Below, in pieces: positions 36,179 to 46,442 of a DNA stretch of 64,000 nt. A program made the position numbers and the translations under genes. The stretch spans positions 200,933,215 to 200,997,214 of the forward strand of contig NC_039362.1 in assembly GCF_003573695.1 (NCBI RefSeq). Reading direction: 5' to 3'. The stretch's first letter is position 1. Every line of letters starts with the position of its first letter. This stretch comes from Papaver somniferum. Lineage: Eukaryota; Streptophyta; Magnoliopsida; Ranunculales; Papaveraceae. Under the pieces are notes generated by a model. That model had not been told where the DNA came from and did no database searches. It saw only the letters and a list, made by a program, of their open reading frames with translations.

Positions 36179-38585
36179 TATTAGAGCATGGCTCGGTCAA
36201 CCTCGCATGTGTTGATATCTCAAGCATGTTTGTCAATGTTAGTGATGAAAACTATGAGTCTTGATTTCTAGCCTACATAGCTAAGTCTCGGACTAGGATA
36301 GGAAAAGTATAGTTAATCTCAAGGACTTCATGGCGATTCATCATACAATGATGAATATCTATACAAGGAAACGTGGAACTTCATCAACAAAAGGTATGTG
36401 GAGACTTGAACTTATCAATCACTCAAAAGTCTATCTATTCTATCTCATACTTCTTATGAGACAAAAGTCGTATGCTATATAGACTAGATCATACACACTT
36501 CAAATTTCGAGATGAGCATTCATTGCTTATCTTTTATCTCGAAATCGTTTGTCGGTAAAGCGTTTCGCTTTGATCAAATTTATTTTCACCTAGTGACGAA
36601 AGTCATGAAAGTTTCAATCACTTTGAGAATTGCTCTGACGTGAATCGGTCTGTGAATAACGGCTACATAGCGTCCTCTGAGAATGTCTCAATGATTGAAA
36701 TGAGAGTTTAGATTACATAACCATGTATTCCTTGAAACGAAGTTTTCGAACTTTGTTGATCAATAGAAATCGGGAGGATTGTGGAATTGGCTTGCCAAGT
36801 CCGCGAACCCAGTCCGCAGATTTAGTCCGCGAACAGTTGGAAGTTCTCGACCGAGAATTTCTGCTGGATTTTCAAAACTCGTTTGTGTGCTTAGTCCGCG
36901 AACTGGCGGAAGTTCTCGAACCGAGAATTTCTGTTGAGTTTGGAAAACTCAACCGATTAACTTAAATCCGCGAACTTGTTTGTGAACTTAAGAGGTTATG
37001 ATCTAAAGATGTGCTCTGAACAAGAAACATTAAATTACTAAGGAATGCTTTATGCAAACCGTTGCTATAATGTTCATGAGCTGATTCAATCAAATCAAAT
37101 CATCCTTGTTTCAATTGTGTCTTGTGTAGTTACATAAGATCTCATAGCAATTGAACAACTCTCTAACTAGTTCATTTGAGTCTATTGAACTAGTTATGGT
37201 TAAGAAGAACAAGGTTAATATGAAATGCTCCTATGGTTGACCTTTTAGGTTACTATGTTGAACCAACATGAACGTACACGTTTGGGCATGGTTTTCTCGA
37301 ACCCAGTAAACATTTACCCAAGTGTGTGTGACAAGCTAAGTTTTCGATATAACGGTTGAGAAATATTAGCTTGAATCTAAATCAGGTTTTCATCTAACGG
37401 TGAATTAGGATTGCTTTGTACCTAAGGCAAAACCCTGATTTGAAGGCTATATAAAGGAGACATCTAGCATTGAGCAAACCTAATCCCCACACATCTGTGT
37501 GCTACTAGTGCGCTCGCTAGAGTCGATCTCCATTAACCTTTGATTTTCTTCTCTAAAATCAGGTTAACGACTTAAAGACTTCATTGTGATTGTGAAGCCA
37601 GACTGATACTACTTTATTGTAGTTGTCTGATCTGATCTTCCATCTTCTATCGTATGAGTACAATCGATTGATTGGCTTGAGATCGTGAGAGTTCTCCGAT
37701 AGGCAAAATAAAGAAGTCACAAACATCTTCGTCTCACTGTTTGTGATTCCTCGACAATCCGCTTATGTAGTCAGTAAGGATTGTAGAGAGGTTATTGATT
37801 AATCTAGGTTGTTCTTCGGGAATATAAGACCGGATTATCAATTGGTTCATGTTCACCTTGATTTTATATCTTAAGACGGAACAAAACCTAGGGTTTATCT
37901 GTGGGAGACAAATTTATCCTTTGATAGACTTTTATGTGTGAGACAGATCTGTTTATTATCAAGTCTGTGATTTTGGGTTACAACAACTCTTGGTTGTGGG
38001 TGAGATCAGCTAAGGGAATCAAGTGTGCAGTATCTTGCTGGGACCAGAGGCGTAGGAGTACAACTGTACCTTGTATCAGTGGGAGATTGATATGGGTTCA
38101 ACTATAGTCCAGTCCGAAGTTAGCTTGGAGTAGGCTAGTGTCTGTAGCGGCTTAATACAGTGTGTATTCAATCTGGACTAGGTCCCGGGGTTTTTCTGCA
38201 TTTGCGGTTTCCTCGTTAACAAAAATTTCTGGTGTTTGTATTATTTATTTTCCGCATTATATTTTATATAATTGAAATAATACAGGTTGTGCGTTCGTGA
38301 TCATCAATTGGAAATCCAACCTTTGGTTGTTGATTGATATTGATTGATCCTTGGACATTGGTCTTTGGTACCGTCCATGTTATCTCTCTTTGATAAAGAC
38401 TCGCAGGTTTCTATTTGCTTGAGTAAAGATCAAATCGAGAGATTGGGATAATAACTCCTTGAGATGCTTTTTATCTAGATTGAGTCTGACTATCTAGTTG
38501 ATTGTCTAGCAAAGTATTTCGGAGTTAGTCCATACAAATTGCTAAGAATAATATTGGGTGGTGTTGTTAGACCCCCGCTTTTTCA
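36179..38585 (+). repeat. 3' LTR of the inner element
   Basis: Begins TATTAGAGCATGG (first TG mutated to TA) and ends CCCGCTTTTTCA, followed by AGGAC. It has an extra CCCAGTCCGCAGATTTAG-type segment near 36805 that the 5' LTR lacks, which accounts for most of the length difference. Confidence 0.92.
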
Positions 38586-39753
38586 AGGACAAAGATTTGG
38601 AATACCAATCTTTCCAAAAACTTTCTAACCAATAGAAAGATCCTTGGTAGGAAATTTCCAAATTTTCCAACAAAGACTTCTTCCACTAAGTTGATTAGAG
38701 ATAGTCTCACACGATGGCCTTTCTTCCTTAGGTCTAGGAAGGGCGAAATCTCTCATAGGAAGATGAATAATGCTAGCCAAGACTTATCTATTCACTTCTA
38801 TCACATCTCTTCCAATCATGGTTTTAAAAGAGAATTTCTCAAAATTAAAATCATGAACATTTGCATAGAATACTCTTGTAAGAACATAAAATCCTTCACC
38901 ATAACCATCAAACATGTCACCAAGATTATACTTCTCAAAACAAGATAGTTCTCTAGCATGAAATTGATCCTTGACCAATTTCTGTTCAAGAAGGAAACCT
39001 CTTGAAAGAATTTTGTCATAAGTGTTAGAACAATTATTATCCACGAAGACTATTCTAAAAGAAAATTGATTACTAGATTCACAAATCTCCTTGCGATTAT
39101 GCTTATTAATAACTTGAGACAAATCCTTCGGAGTTCTCTTGTATTTCTCCTTATCTCTAATCCTAACCATGATAAGAAAAAACTTGAAGAGGATGAGAAA
39201 GAAAACATACTTAACAACAACTAGGATGAAAACCCTTCCTCAATTGAATCTTTAACTTCCTTGAACCATGAAATTATAGAGATTCTTTAACCAAGATATA
39301 TACAAGAATGGAAATATGGTTCCGTAACCCTAGCTTTTATCTCTAGTTGTTCGTTAACAGTTGGAGAAGATAAGGAAGTCCGCGAACCGAACCTTAAAAA
39401 TCCTAAAAGGGATTGAACCGTTTCTGAAACATTATAAAGTAAAAAACATGACAGATTTGAAATCCAATACATATTCGACCCTCTAATCAAGTGATATGTG
39501 TATTAAAAATATCTCAATCAGATAACTCATGATACCCATGGATTTACTCATGTATGAATAATATTATTATGGGGTAAAACTCGACATAAAAATAAATCTC
39601 TTTTTTTCTTAATTATCCAAAAGATATTAGAAAATAACATAGATCAGTGAAGAGACAATAGGAGAGATCACACATAAAACCAAACACACAAAAAATTACT
39701 TATCTGATGCTTGCCCCAACTCAAGCTATATACAAAAGGGGTGATTCTACTTC

Positions 39754-40361
39754 TTAGTATAAAGAAGTTTTGTGAGAAACATGATGCTCACAAATCTTCT
39801 CAAAATGATAGTTGTTATCTCTTGTACCTACGACATAATCAAAAGAGTTAGATTTCTTGTTCATCCAGTTGTTATTAAAACAAGTCCTCCTTTTGAAGTG
39901 ATCAACAAATTTGGTCTCTTGACAAGTGGAAGTTGTTATCGTTTTGACGATTTTCCTTTTAAGAAAAACACAAGATTTTTTGACTGTCCAGTCTGTCCAC
40001 AATTGAAACATAAATTGTTAGAGTACAAACAATGAGAGACATCATATTTGTTCAAGATCACAGCAAGATAGTGCAAGAATTCAAGAGTGTTTCTTATATC
40101 CAAGAAGAGATCTTCGTCTATAGATCTTCTTCTGTTGCATTCCTTAAAAAGTTTGATATACAAACAATTTTTTAAGACTGTGAAACCTGACACTCTTGAT
40201 GAACGTATCCTTGATTTTGACTCATACCAGCTGGGGACCAATATTTTTTTCTTTGAATTCTTCAGAACAGTTTCGAGATTGGAGGTCTCAGTGAAATTAT
40301 GACTTTCTAGAAAAATCGAGGACGATTTTCTACAAATGAGTTTCTGAAGAAATTCAAACAC
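39754..40361 (-). pseudogene. Gag remnant of the outer element
   Basis: Minus-strand frame starting MFEFLQKLICRKSSS includes CFNCGQTGQSKN, a zinc knuckle whose His is Gln. A frameshift at about 39970 moves the sense to a second frame (KKSCVFLKRK...) ending at 39754. The primer site at 40488-40477 lies just upstream. Confidence 0.6.
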
Positions 40362-40476
40362 TCTCTGGTGTAAGTTACAAATATAAAAAGGAAACCTTCT
40401 AAAGTCGTTCCATATAGGATATGCTTTTTATAGGATCAACACAAACACAGACTTATGAGGTCAACAGTATTTGTAT

Positions 40477-40488
40477 GCTCTGGTACCA
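40477..40488 (-). other. Primer binding site of the outer element
   Basis: TGGTACCAGAGC on the minus strand, two bases from the LTR end at 40491; one base differs from the inner element's site. Confidence 0.85.
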
Positions 40489-40490
40489 AT

Positions 40491-42723
40491 TGAAAATGTA
40501 GGGGATACCAAATACACCTAACTTTTTCGTTTGACAACCTGTATAGACAAAACTTAACACAATTTCAAGAACACCAACTTAATAATCCTTGACAACATGT
40601 ATAAAGTTAATATCTCAACCTCTACTCAATTAGTGTATATATATAGACACAAGGTCTGTGAACCTGATTGTTAAGCAGAGTACTTGGACGATCTAAGAAA
40701 AAAATATCCCAGATCAATCTAGCAGTATCCAAATAATTCAATCGAAATTCTGCCAAGTTGTTAAACTTGTTATCTATATTTCAAGATATGAATTCTACAA
40801 GAAACTAGTCTCGTAATCGATTATAATTAAAAGAACTTATCTACGTAGATTGAATACGTACAAACCTATGTAAATCCAATTATAAAATATAAACAATATA
40901 ATGCGGAAAAGGAAAAACACAAGACACCAGAAATTTTGTTAACGAGGAAACCACAATAGCAGAAAAAGCCCAGACCTCGTCCAAATTGAACACCACACTT
41001 TATTAATTAAGCCGCTACAGACACTATCCTACTATAAGACTTCGGACTGAAATATAGTTGAGACCGAATCCATCCTCCAAGCAATCCAGTTAATTCGCGC
41101 TTCTTACGTCTCTTGAACCTCGCACGGTTTTACGCACTTGATTCCCTTAGATGACGCCCTTTACAGCCGAAGAGTTTCTCAGCTGAATTGAAGACTTTTG
41201 ATACCAATCTGCCTCTAACAGATAAACCTATTTGATTCTCGTTTAGATCAAAGATCAAGGTGTGGAAATCCGTTTGAAATAGCAAGCTAGAAAACCTCAC
41301 GAATCCGGATCTTATGACTCCTGAAGAGCATCCTAGATTCTTAAACACCTCTCAAGAACAATCGTCGAAAGATCAACTAAGATCAGTCTTTAGATATCTA
41401 TCTTGAGGAATCACAAAGTCAGAGACGAAGAAACTTTGTGACTATTGCCTATCTTGCCTTAAAGAGATTACGAAAACCTTGATAACTGAAAAGCAAGATC
41501 ATGATTCACGAACTATAAAGGTAAAGGTAGTCGGACCTGGCTTCACGAATCCCCAAACGACTTTTTAGTCGTAGACCTGAAGGTCAATAGAGGAGACTCT
41601 AGAATCAACCAGGACATAAAGTGTAGGGATTGATTTTCCCTGATGATGGAGATACTTTATTTATAGTTTTCAAAGACCATGGTTAAATTAGAATTCAAGC
41701 TAAGATAACTTGAGAATCAAGTAAACAAAACAGGTCTTAAAACTACAATAGAAGATTATACACGTAAGTTCGGTTAGAATGAGTTCAGTAACCGTGTATA
41801 ATGACTGTTTGGTTTGGCAAGTTAACCAAAGAACTAAAAGCTACTTGATGCTCATATAAACACCTAAGAAATTAATCATGATTCAAACACCTAAGTTTTT
41901 TAATAAATCAATGAAGTCTTAGAAGTGTTTGAGAGAGTTATATCAATGCCAAACATATTAAAATAATAAGTCTTTGAGAAGCTGCTAAACATTGTCAGGA
42001 CAGTTGGTACAACGGTTCGTGAACCAAGTTCGCCAACCCTACTGGACTCCGGAACTCAGTTGACCATAATTCCTGAACTGGGTTTTCCAACTGCTAGCCC
42101 ATTAATCCAACCTAAAATTCAGTTACCCAAGGTTCGCCAACCAGGTTCGTGAACTGTTCTCGAATGGTTTGCGAATTGGTTCACCAACCTTCTTGTATTT
42201 CTGAATATCAGATATCTATGGTTTGCAAACTAAGTTCATCAACCTACCCTGAGTAGAAATTCAGTAAGTTGTTATCTCTGTTTTGATGATTGAAATATTC
42301 TCAAGTGATATTAATTATCATTTGCATGGAAATTTATAATTGATCCACAAATTAATTTATAGAACTAATATTTTAAGGACCTTTGAACATCCAATCGCTA
42401 AATCATATTTCGATATTTTTCATAAGACACGCTTGACTCGAAACATCTTGTTTGTTAATATGCTATAAGTCATACGACATAGTCTCCATAGATAGAATGA
42501 TGGTATAGTGAGTAAAATAGAATGATTCAGTCTTCGCATACTTGATACAGAAGTTCTCCAAAATGTTTCTGTCGATCTTCTGTCTTCAAAGGTGATCTCT
42601 AATACTCAACTACAATTCTATCATATCTGAAACTTGACTTCGTAGACTAGTGTTGATTACCTAATATTGACAACAAGACTGAAATAGCAAAACTTAAAGG
42701 TTCAACCGAGCAATTCTCTAACA
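40491..42723 (-). repeat. 5' LTR of the outer element
   Basis: 2233 bp, both terminal dinucleotides intact (TG...CA on each reading). Carries paired TTCnnGAA words at 42146-42164 and a TATA-like CTATAAATAAAG (41666-41655, minus). Confidence 0.9.
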
Positions 42724-43250
42724 ACTTCGACGTGCTTGCTTCACTATTCATGGTCGTTGGCATGTAATTCTAAATAACCGGATATTATGGTTGTGTTTCC
42801 GTTATGGCCCATATGCCAACTTTAGTATTACGCTATGGTAGCGATATATTCCTTCGTCATCCTGCTATAGGATAATGCGCCATGACAGCGCGCTATTGGC
42901 TCTTGGCCGATAGTCGGCCTAATGAACCGCGAAACTTTTCTCAAGGCCGTCTACCCAAATTGCCTAGTGCATCATTTTGATGTGAGACTAGCCATCGGCC
43001 AATATAACTTCCGTAATGCGCCATATAGTAATGCAATATTGGCTCTTGGATAATATAACTGATAACTTGTACCCTTTTGGTGCGATATTGTCCATTGGCC
43101 AATATGCCCAACATAATGCGCCACTTTGGTGAGATATTGTCTCTTGGACAATACGCATACGTAACGTGTCATACTTGGCGCGATATTGGCCAATGTTCCT
43201 CTTAACCTGCAACTGAAGTTTGATATGAAGCTTCATCTCATACCGTGGAG
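42724..43250. repeat. CCAAT-palindrome repeat, right part of the split older repeat
   Basis: About six degenerate units of 50-60 bp with GATATTG, YTTGGCCAATAT and AATGCGCCAT words, including the palindrome ATTGGCCAAT (near 43093). It resembles the text at 24800-25815 and probably formed one repeat with it before the outer element inserted. Confidence 0.55.
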
Positions 43251-43439
43251 CACATTTCCGCATGCGAAGAGTGTGGGTGTTACAGTATGTATATGTTATT
43301 TTAACTAAATCTAGCAGTGTATATATACGTTTTAGAGTACATAACAAATATTTTCTACGCTATTATTGCAATGAATGTAAACGTTGCTTAAAATCAGTGA
43401 GACGTTTATAAATGTTGCAAAAATGACAAAATGGTGTAG

Positions 43440-44130
43440 TGATTCATGATCAATGATTCTGATTTTGAAAATCCTTTTCTATGAGATAAAGATTTATTGA
43501 TCATATGAATATAAAAACATCTGACTTAAAAGATTAAGCGAACAATTTCTCTTTTGTGCGAAAGAACTTAATCTTGCACTAGAAAGAGAAGGAAAACTTC
43601 AAAATGCTTACATTTAAAGCAAGTGGAAAGTTATCAAATCATTCTTGATTTAGCCTCCTTAAAAGCAAAGCTCTTTTCTCACAAGAATGTTCCTTCTTTG
43701 ATGATACAATCTCTAGAAGAGAAACTTAGAAAAATATTCATGAGGAAAAAGACCGATCTTTTGAGAATCGTAGTAATTGATAAATACAACATCTTAAAAA
43801 TATCATTTGAATAAGATATTAAGACTGTTTCCGAGCATGTCAAAAGGTTGGAAGATGAAAGTCGTATATTATGTCAAATTCATCTGGTATCATCCCTTCG
43901 GGATAAATCTAAGAGAAACAAAATCTGATAATATGATTTTATTCTCAAAAAGGAAATATATTGACATAAACACACCAAGAAAAATATTTTTACCTTCAGT
44001 GAAGCTCGAGTTCAACTTACTCATATCAAGAAAAACTACAACACTTCTAGACATCGGAGTGTTCCACAACATTATCACAAAAGATGTTTTCTTTGTGAAA
44101 TTAAAAGTCATACTCTAAAAAAATGTAAAC
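43440..44130 (+). pseudogene. Gag remnant with intact CCHC knuckle
   Basis: Broken plus-strand sense with Lys/Glu-rich coiled-coil text (LASLKAKLFSHKNV, SLEEKLRKI). At 44085-44126 there is a perfect C-x2-C-x4-H-x4-C knuckle (CFLCEIKSHTLKKC). Several stops. No pol follows. It may be the interior of the older element whose LTR is the flanking CCAAT-rich repeat. Confidence 0.6.
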
Positions 44131-44585
44131 ACAACTAACTAAGAATTTTTTTATTTTTTCAAACTCTAAGAAAACAACATCCCGTCAATGTTTTTACGAT
44201 AGACCTTTTGTGAGCAAGATCGTTAATAACTCTGATCCAGATAGATATGATATTCCAAACTGTACAGAATACATTTCGATGAAGAATTGAAGGGTTGTTT
44301 CTCACAAAAGACATGAAATCATCAAGAATCACAATCCAAACATGGTGCAAAAGTGGGTATGAAAGAAGCTTGTAGAACCGAAAAAGAAGGAACCTTATCA
44401 AAGAAACCTAATATAGGGGAGTCACATTCCAATGGAGGGACTTCACTTGGATTCCTATTGACCAAAAAAGTGGTTATGAGATATCCTGATATAAATATAA
44501 AATATCTAAATTACTCTTTACCTAAAACAAACACTTAAAACCTAAACTTTTCTAATTTTAACTCAAAGAAAAACTGCTCCAGTTA

Positions 44586-46313
44586 TCAGCATCTGGGAAA
44601 ACCCTTTTCTAAGTTTAGAAAAGTTAGAATTAGCTTTAGTTTCTTTATTCTCTCCATTTTACTTTTCTTTGTTGGACGAATAATGGTCTTACATTTATTT
44701 TCAATGTTATTCCTTAGGTGTAATGTGCAAAGAAGGTTATGAGCATCCGGGAAAACCCTCGCTATTGCATTCAACAATGCTTGTTCCTTTTCAGTAACAA
44801 TCACATTTGGAGTATATCCCTCCACGTAGAATAACTTCGCTTGTTCTAGAGACCATGTATTACTCTCTTTGAGATCGTCTTACAAGAAGCAAAACGCAAA
44901 AAAGAAAAGTTAGTGGAAGTTTGTCCAACAATGATCAACACCGACATCTCATACTTGTTGGTCTTGTACGTCCAATCCATTAGAAGTACTTGATTGAAGC
45001 AATGCGCCAACTTTAAACTCGGGATGAGACAATATGAGATGCTTTACTTGTTTATCCTCATTTTCATCATGGAAAACCGAGTAATTATACTTCTCCCCCA
45101 AATGCCTTAATGGTTGCATTTGATTCTTATTTTACCATTGCTCATTTTTCAATTTCGCTTTGGAGTTGTGTACGTGGATGGTTGGCAAAGTAGAAACATT
45201 TAGTCGTCTTAGTGAAAGTAGTATTCTTCCTCTTTGTCTTTGCTTTATATTCGGTACCCTTTTTTGCATGACTTTTATGCTTTCCACTACACTGGAAAAC
45301 CATTTGAAAGTGGTGTTTATTTGTTGATCCATTACAAACTATGACACACATAATTAACTTGCCATGTTCTCTAGCCCATTTCTTTGCATCCTCTTTCGAT
45401 CCCCATGTCTACATGGTCCATGAACTCAAAGTTAGTCAAAAAAATATAGTAATATGGTCCAAATGAATGAGCAACATATCTTTCCATTAGTTTCAAAAAA
45501 AAAAAACCTACCAAGTCATTCAAATAGTGATGGGAAGAATCTTCATTTAGAATTTCGTTTGCATCAGGTTGAGCATGCATTGGACTAGGTGGAATCACGA
45601 TCTATCAACCAAAATGTCACAACATTAGTCCAAATGAAGACAGGAAAACTACACTTACGTCCAGGTTTTAAGAGCCACGAACCCAACCGTAGGTCAGATT
45701 TCCAGTCGTAAACTTTATGTTTCCATTCATAGGAACAAATCCAAAACACAAGATTATTTACGGTTGAAAATGTTCACAAATGGAACTAACCATAAAATGA
45801 ATTACGTTTGGATTCGTGGAAAACCCCAACCATAGAAAGTGCAATAAATACCCATGCACATAATAGCTCACGGTTGGGTTCGGAATGCCGGAAACCAAAC
45901 CGTAATGTTTCTACGACTGGGTTTTTCCAGTTTTGTACCAGTTACGGTTTGGAGTTCATCCAAACCTAACCGTAAATAAGGGTTACGGTTGGTGACGACG
46001 GGATAACCCAACCGTAATCTGGTCTGTAAGGCGAAAACTATATTTTTTTTACGTACTTTAGCCAATTCTGAGCGAAATTAAACTCATAAGAGATAGTTTA
46101 AAGGTATACCCATTCATTTTCAACCATTTTTTCTTTACTTTGTCGATTTATTTCTTCAATTTGTTGAGATTGACCAACAATTTGGGTTAAAACCTCTCTA
46201 TCATTTGTCACATCAGCTATCTCTGGGTGTCCATCATCAAGAGATATGTAAAACTTGTTTTCTCTATCATATAGAGATTCACCCACCTCGAATTGGCAAC
46301 TGGATTCACTCAT
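44586..46313 (-). pseudogene. MULE/FAR1-type transposase remnant
   Basis: The minus-strand start MSESSCQFEVGESLYDREN at 46313 is followed by an acidic N-terminus. Then comes a FAR1-like DNA-binding segment at 45450-45130 (FEFMDHVDMGIERGCK, then NHPRTQ). The MULE core is at about 44980-44940 (MDWTYKTNKYEM) and 44825-44690 (PNVIVTEKEQALLNAI, then VFPDAHNLLCTLHL). Stops and frameshifts separate the parts, and the repeat at 45640-46040 sits between the N-terminus and the FAR1-like part, perhaps in an intron. Terminal inverted repeats were not found. It is either a dead MULE or a degenerate FAR1-like gene. Confidence 0.7.
45640..46040. repeat. Cluster of TTACGGTTGGGTT words in alternating orientation
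   Basis: About 13 degenerate copies of TTACGGTTGG or its complement CCAACCGTAA in 340 bp, for example at 45686, 45761, 45871, 45895, 45944, 45986 and 46006. Forward and reverse copies are interleaved, so the transcript could form several hairpins. Confidence 0.75.
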
Positions 46314-46442
46314 TTTGGTTGAGTATATCAAAATCTAGGTTTTGAAAAGAAATCTCCAAAAATTTTCTTTTTTATCTTCTCTCTAGTTTATCTTTTTACC
46401 AAATCTTACTCCCAAATTCACCAAGTATATAAAAAATTTGTT

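Larger units (their letters stand above)
30082..38585 (+). mobile_element. Inner LTR retrotransposon, non-autonomous (gag-like, no pol)
   Basis: Complete element with LTRs of 2382 bp (30082-32463) and 2407 bp (36179-38585), a 5-bp AGGAC duplication, primer site TGGTATCAGAGC (32466-32477) and polypurine tract CAAAGGGGAAGATT (36165-36178). The 3715-bp interior has a broken gag-like region and a short second ORF, and nothing resembling protease, integrase, RT or RNase H. It fits the LARD/TR-GAG class, probably a Sirevirus derivative mobilised in trans. The LTR pair is very similar by eye, so the insertion is younger than its host element. Confidence 0.92.
29588..39170 (-). pseudogene. Env-like ('putative plant transposon protein') frame, split by the inner element
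   Basis: The 5' part (39170-38784) begins MVRIRDKEKYKRTPKDLSQ and contains ILSRGFLLEQKL and LTRVFYANV, typical of the env-like protein of SIRE-type elements (putative plant transposon domain). After a frameshift near 38784 the frame runs to 38591 (with PRPKEERPS). It resumes in phase at 30081 (EHDHWGREF, then KLGFHYLVYRICQHFGI) and ends at 29588 with a basic patch (KRRRSLPPP) and an acidic tail (SDSESDDEDLA). So the nested insertion interrupts one domain. Two further stops lie downstream of the junction at about 29975 and 29893. The product cannot be made. Confidence 0.7.
25816..42723 (-). mobile_element. Outer LTR retrotransposon, gag plus env-like, no pol, split by a nested element
   Basis: LTRs at 25816-28106 and 40491-42723, minus orientation. 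The termini are TGTTAGAG...TTTTCA, with the last base pair mutated in the left copy. Flanks ACTTT and ACTTC form an imperfect 5-bp target duplication. The primer site is TGGTACCAGAGC (40488-40477) and a purine tract AAAAGGGGGGAGAT adjoins the left LTR. Without the inner element the internal part is only about 3.9 kb. It carries a gag remnant (40361-39754) and a SIRE env-like frame (39170-29588). No protease, integrase, RT or RNase H word was found. The lineage appears to be Copia/Sirevirus by its gag-like and env-like parts. Confidence 0.85.

Noticed and set aside
38691..38948. 85-codon plus-strand frame
   Set aside because: Antisense to the env-like frame of the outer element.
44353..44538. 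61-codon plus-strand frame between the gag remnant and MULE remnant
   Set aside because: No motif and no context; low-complexity Lys/Thr text in decayed sequence.
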